Assembly (NCBI GenBank): GCA_910576875.1 | Contig: CAJTKI010000023.1 | Coordinates: 1-21,535 of the forward strand | Source of the DNA: an uncultured Christensenella sp. | GTDB lineage: Bacteria; Bacillota; Clostridia; Christensenellales; UBA3700 | Length of the DNA: 21,535 nt | Reading direction: 5' to 3' | Part shown: positions 1 to 7,633 of the stretch, piece by piece | Layout of the letters: every line of letters begins with the position of its first letter | Position numbering within the stretch: the stretch's first letter is position 1 | Program-made: the position numbers and the translations under genes | The notes under the pieces: model-generated | Told to the model about the DNA's origin: nothing | Seen by the model: only the letters and a program-made list of their open reading frames with translations | Databases searched by the model: none

Positions 1-2
1 CG

Positions 3-800
3 GGCAAGTACGTGATCGCGATCGAGATGGCGGACGGATCGTATCTGTTGAAGCAAGATGCATTCGCGGTTGAAATCTTGTCGAAACAAGTCTCTGTGCC
101 GACGGTCAAGCAAGCGACGTTCAACGGGACGGAATACAGCTTGCTCGATTTGCTCGCGGGATTCGATGCGGCGTTGATGACGCTGGATCTCGTGACGACG
201 GCGACGAACGCGGGGACGTATCGCGCGACGGTGACGTTGCCGAACACCAACTATGTCTGGGCGACGGAGGACGGCGCGACGGGCTCGCAGGAGTACGCGC
301 TGGAATGGAGCATTTCCAAGGTAAAATTGACCGAGATCTGGGGCATGGACGGCAACGGCAAACCGACGTTGACGGTATCGAGCAAATATGCGGACTACGT
401 GCAGATCGCGTACGAGTATTACGATGCGGACGGAAATCTTGTCGCGGAATCCGATCTGGTTGCGGGACAGTCGTATCAGGTAGTCGCGAAATTGAGCGCG
501 TCGAGCGCGGCGAATTTCGAGCTGGCGGACATCAACGGAGAAGTGTCGCAGACGCCGAGCGAGAGCGCGCCCAAGCAATTCGTATACGGCAACGATCCGA
601 ACAATCCGAACGGATCGGGCAATAACGGCAATGCTGCGGGCGGCGACGGCGATTCGCTCGCGAATGCGCGGTGGTTTCGGATCGCGGTGTTTGCGGCGCT
701 GGGTATGATGGGCGCGATCACGTTGTTGTTGCTGATCATCAGCATGCAGGTCGGCGGTATCCGCAATCTTCGCAAACGGCAAGCGCGGCAGGGCAAGTGA
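3..800 (+). CDS. C-terminal part of a large membrane-anchored surface protein (5' truncated by window edge)
   Basis: The frame is open to the left edge, so the true start lies outside the window; the GTG at 12 is only an internal codon. The visible 265 or so residues hold at least one all-beta extracellular module with the pattern FNG ... NAGTYR ... Y-W ... EYALEWSISK, then a second beta-like module, a Gly/Asn/Pro-rich linker, one hydrophobic span (WFRIAVFAALGMMGAITLLL onward) and a short basic tail (RKRQARQGK) ending at TGA. This is the layout of an extracellular stalk held by a C-terminal membrane helix with a positively charged cytoplasmic end. There is no LPxTG sortase signal. The same module pattern recurs in the protein starting at 19996, so both belong to one surface-protein class. 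Ligand and function cannot be read from the sequence. Coding and anchor are certain; the role is inferred. Confidence 0.85.
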   Translation, partial: GKYVIAIEMADGSYLLKQDAFAVEILSKQVSVPTVKQATFNGTEYSLLDLLAGFDAALMTLDLVTTATNAGTYRATVTLPNTNYVWATEDGATGSQEYALEWSISKVKLTEIWGMDGNGKPTLTVSSKYADYVQIAYEYYDADGNLVAESDLVAGQSYQVVAKLSASSAANFELADINGEVSQTPSESAPKQFVYGNDPNNPNGSGNNGNAAGGDGDSLANARWFRIAVFAALGMMGAITLLLLIISMQVGGIRNLRKRQARQGK

Positions 801-898
801 CAACGCGGAGCACGGCAATCCTTGTACGGAGATATCCGTAAGCAACGGCGCTACGGATTGTAAGACAAAACCAAGACGAAAATCGGTGTCATAAAAGT

Positions 899-928
899 TT
901 GAAAAGGCGCAACGGCGCATGGTAGAAT
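899..928 (+). promoter_or_regulatory. Orphan SigA-like promoter
   Basis: TTGAAA at 899-904, an 18-bp spacer and TAGAAT at 923-928 predict a start near 935. No credible ORF with a ribosome binding site follows for 350 bp, so it either drives an unannotated RNA, reads through to yitT, or is a chance match. Confidence 0.35.
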
Positions 929-1262
929 GCAATCGGGCGCGCGGAACGGATACGGACGATCTGTTTGCCGCGCCGCCGACGGAACGACGCGGGATCGGAG
1001 ACGGTCGAGCGTCGTTCGTTGCATTTTGACAACTGCATTCTGCGCCGCAAACGGCGGCGCGAGCCGATTCGAATCATCGCGCGCAAACCGCGCAATCGCG
1101 TACGGAGTCGCGCAATCGACGCGTAGCAAATCGAGATTTTAACGTCCCGATCGTTTTGCTTGCGTTGCGATGCGGACAACGAACGGCGCGGAAGGGTTTT
1201 GCCGCGGTCGGCGCGACGCGACAAATTTATAGAATTTTTACCGATATGCCTCGTCTGTTGCG

Positions 1263-1291
1263 TTGAAATTGCGGGCGGAATATGCTATGAT
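1263..1291 (+). promoter_or_regulatory. SigA promoter of the YitT-family gene, extended -10
   Basis: TTGAAA (1263-1268), 17-bp spacer, TATGAT (1286-1291) preceded by TGC, which gives an extended -10. The predicted start (about 1298) falls on or next to the ATG at 1299. The alternative in-frame ATG at 1287 lies inside the -10 hexamer, so it cannot be on this transcript. Confidence 0.75.
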
Positions 1292-1298
1292 TAGTACT

Positions 1299-2417
1299 AT
1301 GAAGAGCAAAGAAATGAGAACGAAGAAAGAATTCGGCATCGGGAAGAAATTTGGCGCATTCTGGAAAAAGGAATTCGGGAATGGCGGATGGCTTGCCTAT
1401 GTCGCGCTGACGCTTGCGGGTATCGTCAATGCGTTCGGCATTACGTGGTTTTTGTTCCCCGCCAACTTGATGGACGGCGGCTTGTCCGGTACGTCGGTGT
1501 TGTTGGATAAGGTCACGCCCGACGTCTTGTCGATGAGTATCTTCCTGTTGATTCTCAACTTCCCGTTCTATCTGTTTGCGTGGAAGAAGATGGGCGGGTC
1601 GTTCGTAATACGGTCGCTGTATGTGATCGTCGTGTATTCGGTATTTTCGTTTTTGATTCAGAACTATATTTCGCCGGAATCGGTCACCGTTTCGCCGATC
1701 GCGTCGATGAACGGCGTCAACGATATGTTGCTGTGTTGTCTGTTCGGCGGTTTGATCTCGGGTATCGGCAGCGGTTTGACGATCCGTAGCGGCGGCGCGA
1801 TGGACGGCATCGAAGTCATGGCGATCGCGTTTGCAAAATATCTGGGATTGACGGTCGGTACGTTCGTCATGATTTACAACATCGGGCTGTATTTGATCGC
1901 GGCGCTGATCTTCCACAACTGGGAGATTTCGCTGTATTCGATCATCGCGTATTTTGTCGGCTTGAAGACGATCGACTTTATCGTCGAAGGTTTGGATAAG
2001 GCAAAATCCGCCACAATCATTACGACCAAGAGCGACGAAATGGCGCAGGAATTGTGTCAGGCGATGGGACGCGGCGTAACGGTCATGGACGGTACGGGAT
2101 TCTATTCCGGACAACCGCGCAAAATCCTGTTGTGCGTCGTCAACCGCTTCCAGATCGGCAGATTGAAAAACATCGTGACCAAAGTCGATCAAAGCGCGTT
2201 CGTGACGATCACGGACGTATCCGATACGCTGGGCACGAGTCTCAAACTTTCCCGCGTGCGTCTCACGCGCAAAGTCAAACCGAGCGGCAAACATCAACCT
2301 GCGCCCGTGCCGACCGTCGTCGAAGAAGCGGAGATCGAACAGACCGACGAAGTCGTTGCGATCGAGCCGCAAGAGCAGGTCGCGCGGCAGACGCCGCAAG
2401 ATCCGCCGCAGGAGTAA
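1299..2417 (+). CDS. YitT-family membrane protein (YitT membrane domain + DUF2179)
   Basis: A 372-residue integral membrane protein. The N-terminal half has about five to six hydrophobic spans (from residue 30 to about 205), with the family-typical first span followed by NAFGITWFLFPANLMDGGLSG, and a Gly-rich fourth span (GGLISGIGSGLTIRSGGAMDG). Residues about 222-310 form the cytoplasmic DUF2179 domain (SATIITTKSDE ... GRGVTVMDGTGFYSG ... KILLCVV). This arrangement is typical of YitT/YpjC proteins, whose substrate is not firmly known. After DUF2179 there is an extra tail of about 60 residues, basic then Pro/Glu-rich, that most relatives lack. Start: I chose the ATG at 1299 because it sits 7 nt after the -10 box; no Shine-Dalgarno is present, so the mRNA is probably leaderless. 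ATG 1314 is a fallback start. adhE follows with its own promoter. Confidence 0.9.
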   Translation: MKSKEMRTKKEFGIGKKFGAFWKKEFGNGGWLAYVALTLAGIVNAFGITWFLFPANLMDGGLSGTSVLLDKVTPDVLSMSIFLLILNFPFYLFAWKKMGGSFVIRSLYVIVVYSVFSFLIQNYISPESVTVSPIASMNGVNDMLLCCLFGGLISGIGSGLTIRSGGAMDGIEVMAIAFAKYLGLTVGTFVMIYNIGLYLIAALIFHNWEISLYSIIAYFVGLKTIDFIVEGLDKAKSATIITTKSDEMAQELCQAMGRGVTVMDGTGFYSGQPRKILLCVVNRFQIGRLKNIVTKVDQSAFVTITDVSDTLGTSLKLSRVRLTRKVKPSGKHQPAPVPTVVEEAEIEQTDEVVAIEPQEQVARQTPQDPPQE

Positions 2418-2469
2418 TGCGGGCGGTCGACGCGTTGGAAAAATTTTTGAAAAATCGAGAGAAAACCGA

Positions 2470-2487
2470 TTGACAAAAATTTAACAA
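2470..2487. promoter_or_regulatory. Candidate Rex (NADH/NAD+ sensor) operator over the adhE -35
   Basis: TTGACAAAAATTTAACAA matches 12 of the 14 fixed positions of the clostridial Rex motif TTGTTAA-N4-TTAACAA; the right half-site is perfect. It contains the whole -35 hexamer, so binding would block RNA polymerase. Rex is a known repressor of fermentative adhE genes in Firmicutes and releases DNA when NADH is high. No rex gene is in the window. The assignment rests on motif plus context. Confidence 0.65.
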
Positions 2488-2498
2488 TGCAATATAAT
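2470..2498 (+). promoter_or_regulatory. Consensus SigA promoter of adhE
   Basis: Perfect TTGACA (2470-2475), 17-bp spacer and perfect TATAAT (2493-2498). The predicted start is near 2505, giving an untranslated leader of about 120 nt before the adhE ATG at 2626. A promoter this strong would normally need a repressor, and a candidate operator overlaps the -35. Confidence 0.88.
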
Positions 2499-2509
2499 GA
2501 CAGCATAGA

Positions 2510-2527
2510 TCGTTATTTGTTTCACAA
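2510..2527. promoter_or_regulatory. Possible second, weaker Rex-like site downstream of the adhE start
   Basis: TCGTTATTTGTTTCACAA has the same 7-4-7 architecture and matches 11 of 14 positions (right half TTCACAA 6/7, left half TCGTTAT 5/7). It lies just after the predicted start, centred 40 bp (about four helical turns) from the first site, which would suit cooperative binding. It is weaker and could be chance. Confidence 0.35.
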
Positions 2528-2625
2528 TATCGCGCGGCGACGCAGCGGCATGAGACGGTCGAAACATTTTGCAACGGTTGCATATACTAGTTGCGATACG
2601 AAAAACAATTTTAAGGAGATATATC

Positions 2626-5226
2626 ATGGCACAAGTGCAAATCGTCAATGACGAAGCGACGCTCCAAGCGCGTTTGCAGCAGTTGCGAGCGGCGCAGGAG
2701 CAGTACGCGACCTACACGCAGGAACAGGTAGACAAGATCTTTTTTGCTGCGGCGATGGCTGCGAACAAAAAGCGCATTCCGCTGGCAAAAATGGCGGTCG
2801 AAGAAACCGGCATGGGAATCGTCGAAGATAAGGTGATCAAGAATCACTATGCCGCCGAGTATATTTACAACGCGTACCGCGACACGAAGACCTGCGGCGT
2901 GATCGAAGAGAACGAGGCGTTCGGCATCCGTAAGATCGCGGATCCGATCGGTATCGTTGCGGCGGTCATTCCGACGACCAATCCGACGTCCACGGCGATC
3001 TTTAAGGCGCTGCTGGCGCTCAAAACGCGCAATGCCTTAATCATTTCTCCGCATCCGCGCGCCAAAAAGTGCACGATCGAAGCGGCGAAAGTCGTCCTCG
3101 AAGCGGCTGTCGAAGCGGGCGCGCCCGAAGGCATCATCGGTTGGATCGACGAGCCGACGATCGCGTTGTCGGGCATGCTGATGCAATCGGCGGATCTGAT
3201 TCTTGCGACCGGAGGTCCCGGCATGGTCAAAGCCGCTTACAGCTCCGGCAAACCGGCAGTCGGCGTCGGCGCGGGCAATACGCCTGCCGTGATCGACGAC
3301 AGCGCGGACATCAAGATGGCAGCGTCCAGCATTTTGCATTCCAAGACGTTCGACAACGGCATGATCTGCGCGTCCGAACAGTCGGTCATCGTGCTGGCGT
3401 CCGTATATGACGAATTCAAACAAGAGATGCAGGCGCGCGGCGCGTATTTCCTGGATGCGAAACAGACGGCGAAATTGCGCAAGACGATCTTGATCAACGG
3501 CGCGCTCAACGCGAAGATCGTCGGTCAGAAGGCTTGCACGATCGCGGCGCTTGCCGGATTCGAAGTGCCCGAAAGCGCAAAGGTATTGATCGGCGAAGTC
3601 GAGAGCGTCGATATCTCCGAAGAGTTTGCGCACGAAAAACTCAGCCCCGTATTGGCGATGTACCGCGCAAAAGATTTCGACGACGCTTTGGATAAGGCGT
3701 ACCGTCTGATCGAAGACGGCGGACTGGGGCATACGTCCTCGCTGTATGTGCATGCGGATCGCGAAAAGGAGAAGATCGAACGCTTTGCCGCGAAGATGAA
3801 AACCTGCCGTATTTTGGTCAATACGCCGTCGTCGCAGGGCGGTATCGGCGATCTGTACAACTTCATGCTCGCGCCGTCTCTGACGCTCGGATGCGGCAGC
3901 TGGGGCGGTAACAGCGTCAGCGAAAACGTCGGCGTCAAACAATTGCTCAATATCAAAACCGTTGCCGCAAGGAGAGAAAACATGCTGTGGTTCAGAGCGC
4001 CCGAAAAGGTGTATTTTAAGAAAGGCTGCTTGGGCGTCGCGCTCAAAGAGCTCAAACAGGTCATGAATAAGAAAAAGGCGTTCGTCGTGACGGACGGATT
4101 CCTGTATAAGAGCGGATTCACCAAGGCGATCACCGATCGTTTGGACGAAATGGGCATCACGCATTCGACGTTCTACAACGTCGCGCCCGATCCGACGCTG
4201 GCTTGCGCGCTGGAAGGCGTGCGCGCCCTGCGTGAATTCGAACCGGATACGATCATTGCGATCGGCGGCGGTTCCGCAATGGACGCGGCAAAGATCATGT
4301 GGGTGCTCTACGAGCATCCGGAAGTAGATTTCCAGGATCTGGCGATGCGCTTTATGGACATCCGCAAGCGTGTGTTCGCGTTCCCGCATATGGGCGATAA
4401 GGCGTACTTTATCGCGATCCCGACCACGGCGGGTACCGGCTCGGAAGTCACGCCGTTTGCGGTCATCACGGACGAAAAGACGGGCACCAAATATCCGCTC
4501 GCGGATTACGAATTGATGCCGAAGATGGCGATCATCGACGCGGATTTGATGATGAACATCCCCAAAGGACTGACGAGCGCGTCCGGTATCGATGCTTTGA
4601 CGCACGCGTTGGAAGCGATCGCATCCGTGATGGCTACCGATTATACGGACGGCATCGCGTTGCAGGCGATCAAGAACATCTTCGCATATCTGCCGCGTTG
4701 CTACGACAACGGCGCGCAGGATCCCGAAGCGAGAGAAGCCATGGCGAATGCGTCGACGATGGCGGGTATGGCGTTTGCCAACGCGTTCTTGGGCGTATGC
4801 CATTCGATGGCGCACAAACTGGGCAGCTACCATCACTTGCCGCACGGCGTCGCGAACGCGTTGATGATCGACGAGGTCATCCGCTTCAATGCCGCCGAAG
4901 CGCCGACCAAGATGGGCACTTTCCCGCAATACAAGTATCCGCAGGCGCTCAAACGCTACGCGGACGTCGCGACGATGCTCGGACTCAAAGGCAAGACGGA
5001 CGAAGACAAGGTCGAAGCGTTGATCGCGAAGATCGACGAACTCAAAGCGCACATCGGCATCCCCAAGACGATTCAAGCCGCGGGCGTAGACGAGCAGAAG
5101 TTCTTGGACAATCTGGATCAGATGGTCGAAGATGCGTTCGACGATCAGTGTACGGGCGCAAATCCGCGCTATCCGTTGATGAGCGAAATCAAGCAGATGT
5201 ATCTCAAAGCCTACTACGGTAAATAA
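2626..5226 (+). CDS. adhE: Bifunctional acetaldehyde-CoA/alcohol dehydrogenase AdhE
   Basis: An 866-residue cytoplasmic enzyme that reduces acetyl-CoA to acetaldehyde and then to ethanol, using two NADH; it normally forms filaments (spirosomes). The N-terminal CoA-acylating aldehyde dehydrogenase domain (about 1-440) carries the catalytic cysteine in FDNGMICASEQ, Cys248. A linker leads to the iron-dependent alcohol dehydrogenase domain (from about 455), with the nucleotide motif GGGSAMDAAK at 547-556, GTGSEVTPFAV, and all four metal ligands Asp656, His660, His726 and His740, at the family's usual spacing. The length is standard for the family. The start is fixed by AAGGAGA at 2613-2619, seven bases before the ATG; upstream in-frame codons back to 2569 lack a ribosome site. 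It is monocistronic, with its own promoter, Rex-like operator and terminator. Its presence implies ethanol-forming fermentation to reoxidise NADH. Confidence 0.98.
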   Translation: MAQVQIVNDEATLQARLQQLRAAQEQYATYTQEQVDKIFFAAAMAANKKRIPLAKMAVEETGMGIVEDKVIKNHYAAEYIYNAYRDTKTCGVIEENEAFGIRKIADPIGIVAAVIPTTNPTSTAIFKALLALKTRNALIISPHPRAKKCTIEAAKVVLEAAVEAGAPEGIIGWIDEPTIALSGMLMQSADLILATGGPGMVKAAYSSGKPAVGVGAGNTPAVIDDSADIKMAASSILHSKTFDNGMICASEQSVIVLASVYDEFKQEMQARGAYFLDAKQTAKLRKTILINGALNAKIVGQKACTIAALAGFEVPESAKVLIGEVESVDISEEFAHEKLSPVLAMYRAKDFDDALDKAYRLIEDGGLGHTSSLYVHADREKEKIERFAAKMKTCRILVNTPSSQGGIGDLYNFMLAPSLTLGCGSWGGNSVSENVGVKQLLNIKTVAARRENMLWFRAPEKVYFKKGCLGVALKELKQVMNKKKAFVVTDGFLYKSGFTKAITDRLDEMGITHSTFYNVAPDPTLACALEGVRALREFEPDTIIAIGGGSAMDAAKIMWVLYEHPEVDFQDLAMRFMDIRKRVFAFPHMGDKAYFIAIPTTAGTGSEVTPFAVITDEKTGTKYPLADYELMPKMAIIDADLMMNIPKGLTSASGIDALTHALEAIASVMATDYTDGIALQAIKNIFAYLPRCYDNGAQDPEAREAMANASTMAGMAFANAFLGVCHSMAHKLGSYHHLPHGVANALMIDEVIRFNAAEAPTKMGTFPQYKYPQALKRYADVATMLGLKGKTDEDKVEALIAKIDELKAHIGIPKTIQAAGVDEQKFLDNLDQMVEDAFDDQCTGANPRYPLMSEIKQMYLKAYYGK

Positions 5227-5254
5227 ACCGGAACGGTAAAATCCCCCTTAGACT

Positions 5255-5282
5255 GCGGGCGCTTCGGCGCCCGCTTTCGTTT
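5255..5282 (+). terminator. Rho-independent terminator of adhE
   Basis: Perfect 8-bp GC-rich stem GCGGGCGC / GCGCCCGC (5255-5262 / 5267-5274) closed by a stable TTCG tetraloop and followed by TTTCGTTT. It has no T-run on the minus strand, so it serves adhE only. The remaining sequence up to 5473 shows no gene; it holds an imperfect GCGGATA...TATCCGC repeat at 5343-5374 of no clear use. Confidence 0.85.
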
Positions 5283-5473
5283 GCGAATCGTACGATTGCC
5301 GTCCGAATGGGATCGGAACAAAAAATTGCAGATCCATGCGATGCGGATACGGCAGGCGGGATTCGGATATCCGCAGAGCGATATGCTTTGCAGGTCGTCG
5401 CACTTGCAGGCGTCTGTATTATGGGATGCGTATCGTGTTGGAACGGGTATTGCGGCGGAAAAACGCGCGTCGG

Positions 5474-6334
5474 TTAAATCAAAACAAAGTCGCCCGGAGT
5501 GATCCAAAGATAACTGATCAACGCCAGGACGCAACCGACGACGACCTGATGCGAAACGTATACGGGTAAGGCGATGCGTCCCCAGATCGAGAACGGTTGG
5601 TGCCAGTCGTATTCGCCCAGCCAAGGCAACAGAGAACGTTTGCGCGGATAGAGCAGCGGCGCGGCGCTTGCGCCGAGCAGCATATAGCCGACAAGCGGGA
5701 ATACCGGTTGATAGTCCGCCGAATATCCGTAGTCGAACGTATTGCCGTACATAAATTCGCCCAGCCATGCCCAGTCGTTGTTGTCGGTAAAGACTTGGTT
5801 GTTGATTTCGTACTGTTTCATCAACGCAAAGTTGACGATCACGATGATCAGACCGATGACGAAACAAGCGCTGGCGGTATACGCGCGTTTGTGCATGCAC
5901 AGCGTATCGATCAGCCACCACAGCAGGATCGCAAACGTAAACATGTGCAGGATGCCGAATCGGATCGGCATATCGAGCGCAAAGGTGACTGCGGTGACGC
6001 ATGCCGCGCAAAACGCGACTTGTACGCCGCGGCGAAGATTGGAACGCGAGAACGAACAGGAGATCCCGCACAGCACGCAGAAGATGATCACGACCAAAGG
6101 TTGGACGACTTCGCGTACCGGCGAGTCAAAATAATAATCGGCGGCGTGATTGCACAGCTCGATCAAGAACGGCTTGCCCGTTGCTTTCCACGCGCTGTCG
6201 AACACGGCGCCGATGTCGTACATGACGTGATCGAAGATCATCAGCAGCACGCATACGCCGCGCAAAAAGTCCAATTCCCAAATGCGTTGGCGATGGGAGC
6301 GGACTTGCGGATCGACGTGTTTGCTGCCGGACAT
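5474..6334 (-). CDS. DUF1624 / HGSNAT-type multispanning membrane acyltransferase-like protein
   Basis: A 286-residue polytopic membrane protein of the DUF1624 family (related to the catalytic domain of heparan-alpha-glucosaminide N-acetyltransferase). The family signature is clear at residues 18-40: RIWELDFLRGVCVLLMIFDH followed by VMYD. Further hydrophobic spans lie around 78-98, 105-125, 128-150, 155-175, 208-228 and 255-280. Family members are proposed to move acyl groups across the membrane to cell-surface sugars, but this subgroup's substrate is unknown. It starts only 4 bp after the serS stop, without a strong Shine-Dalgarno, so it is translated by coupling as the last gene of leuS-serS-DUF1624. 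No clear terminator follows. The family call is confident; the activity is not. Confidence 0.85.
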   Translation of the reverse strand: MSGSKHVDPQVRSHRQRIWELDFLRGVCVLLMIFDHVMYDIGAVFDSAWKATGKPFLIELCNHAADYYFDSPVREVVQPLVVIIFCVLCGISCSFSRSNLRRGVQVAFCAACVTAVTFALDMPIRFGILHMFTFAILLWWLIDTLCMHKRAYTASACFVIGLIIVIVNFALMKQYEINNQVFTDNNDWAWLGEFMYGNTFDYGYSADYQPVFPLVGYMLLGASAAPLLYPRKRSLLPWLGEYDWHQPFSIWGRIALPVYVSHQVVVGCVLALISYLWITPGDFVLI

Positions 6335-6338
6335 CGGA

Positions 6339-7616
6339 TCAGCCCAGGTATTCTTTGCCGCCCATGTACATGCGGAGCGGCGCGGGAATGCGGATTTTGC
6401 CGTCGGCTTGGAGATTGTTTTCCAAAAACGCGATCAGCATGCGCGGCGGCGCGACGACGGTATTGTTGAGCGTATGCGCAAAAAAGTTGCCGTCTTTGCC
6501 TTTGATGCGGATGCCCAGACGGCGCGCTTGCGCGTCGCCGAGATTGGAACAACTGCCGACTTCGAAATATTTTTGTTGGCGCGGAGACCAGGCTTCGACG
6601 TCGATGCTCTTGACTTTGAGATCCGCCAGGTCGCCCGAGCAGCATTCCAGCGTGCGTACGGGAATGTCCAGCGAACGGAAAAAGTCTACGGTGTTGGTAT
6701 AGAGTTTGACGAACCAGTCCGCGCTGTCTTCGGGTTGGCAGACGACGATCATTTCCTGTTTTTCAAACTGGTGGATGCGGTATACGCCGCGCTCTTCGAT
6801 GCCGTGCGCGCCGACTTCTTTGCGGAAACACGGCGAATAGCTCGTCAACGCCTGCGGCAACGCGCTTTCGTCCAAGATCGTATCTGCGAATTTGCCGATC
6901 ATCGAGTGTTCGCTCGTGCCGATCAGATACAAGTCTTCGCCTTCGATCTTGTACATCATGTTTTCCATTTCGGCAAAGCTCATGACGCCCGTCACGACGC
7001 CGGAACGGATCATGAACGGCGGAATGTAATACGTAAAGCCGCGGTCGATCATGAAGTCGCGCGCATACGACAGGATCGCGGAGTGCAGACGCGCGATGTC
7101 GCCGCACAGATAATAGAATCCGTTGCCGCTCGTCTTGCGCGCGGAATCGAGATCGATGCCGTTGAGACGCTCCATGATGTCGACGTGGTAGGGGACTTCG
7201 TAGTCTGGCACGACGGGATCGCCGTAGCGGCAGACTTCGACGTTTTCGCTGTCGTCCTTGCCCACGGGCACGCTCGGATCAATGATCTGCGGGATGACGA
7301 GCATGCGTTTGCGGATTTGTTCCGTCAACTCCTGCTCGCGTACTTGCAAATCTTCCAGTTCCTGCGCGATCTGCGCGACCTGCGCTTTGGCTTGCTCGGC
7401 AAGATCCTTTTCGCCTTTGGACATGTGCATGCCGATCTGTTTGCTGATCGCATTGCGCTGCGCGCGCAACGCATCGCCGCGCGACTTGGCGGCGCGGAAC
7501 TGCTCGTCCATGTCAAGGACTTCGTCTACCAGGACGAGTTTTTCGTCCTGAAATTTTTTGCGGATGTTTTCTTTGACCGCTTCCGGATTGCTGCGTACGA
7601 ATTTGATATCTAACAT
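6339..7616 (-). CDS. serS: Seryl-tRNA synthetase
   Basis: A 425-residue class II synthetase that charges tRNA-Ser with serine in the cytoplasm. Residues 1-110 are the long antiparallel coiled-coil arm that grips the tRNA variable arm (MLDIKFVRSNPEAV, then the RGDALRAQRNAISKQIG helix). Motif 2 is at Cys263-Phe264-Arg265 followed by KEVGAHGIEERGVYRIHQFEK, and motif 3 lies in the C-terminal 50 residues (HTLNNTVVAPPRMLIAFLEN, where the Arg contacts ATP). The length is standard. It lies 17 bp downstream of leuS, so it shares the leuS promoter, and is 4 bp upstream of the DUF1624 gene. The ribosome site is weak (AGGT). No T-box leader is visible before it. Confidence 0.98.
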   Translation of the reverse strand: MLDIKFVRSNPEAVKENIRKKFQDEKLVLVDEVLDMDEQFRAAKSRGDALRAQRNAISKQIGMHMSKGEKDLAEQAKAQVAQIAQELEDLQVREQELTEQIRKRMLVIPQIIDPSVPVGKDDSENVEVCRYGDPVVPDYEVPYHVDIMERLNGIDLDSARKTSGNGFYYLCGDIARLHSAILSYARDFMIDRGFTYYIPPFMIRSGVVTGVMSFAEMENMMYKIEGEDLYLIGTSEHSMIGKFADTILDESALPQALTSYSPCFRKEVGAHGIEERGVYRIHQFEKQEMIVVCQPEDSADWFVKLYTNTVDFFRSLDIPVRTLECCSGDLADLKVKSIDVEAWSPRQQKYFEVGSCSNLGDAQARRLGIRIKGKDGNFFAHTLNNTVVAPPRMLIAFLENNLQADGKIRIPAPLRMYMGGKEYLG

Positions 7617-7633
7617 GTTTTACCTGTATCGGC

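Larger units (their letters stand above)
801..1298. other. Intergenic region of about 500 bp without a recognisable gene
   Basis: Nothing here looks like a real protein gene. Small Arg-rich frames occur on both strands but lack ribosome binding sites and protein-like composition. It contains a 6-bp inverted repeat TACGGA-GATA-TCCGTA (825-840) with no T-run, a promoter-like pair at 899-928, a GC-rich hairpin GCGCCGC-AAACG-GCGGCGC near 1041-1060, and the yitT promoter at 1263-1291. A short untranslated RNA from about 935 is possible, but I see no convincing terminator for it. Confidence 0.5.

Noticed and set aside
889..1224. Arg-rich ORFs on both strands between the left surface gene and yitT
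   Set aside because: No ribosome binding sites, no hydrophobic-core pattern, composition as expected of GC-rich non-coding DNA.
1801..1845. Scattered GCGATCGC octamers (for example in yitT, antisense to leuS near 8045 and near 13710), resembling the cyanobacterial HIP1 repeat
   Set aside because: They fall at codon runs such as GCG-ATC-GCG in hydrophobic segments, explained by the strong codon preference; no clustering was noticed.
3037..5076. 679-codon open frame antisense to adhE, and similar long antisense frames opposite yitT (1227-2399), serS (6282-7613), leuS (7691-8983), the lipoprotein (10344-12383), the hydrolase-like gene (14838-16400) and UPF0210 (17201-18994)
   Set aside because: All lie opposite a gene with clear family motifs and have Arg/Asp/Val-rich composition. 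They arise because the sense genes almost never use TTA, CTA or TCA, so their complements lack stops.
5214..6071. 285-codon minus-strand frame overlapping the DUF1624 gene
   Set aside because: An out-of-frame shadow; the overlapping frame has the DUF1624 signature and membrane spans.
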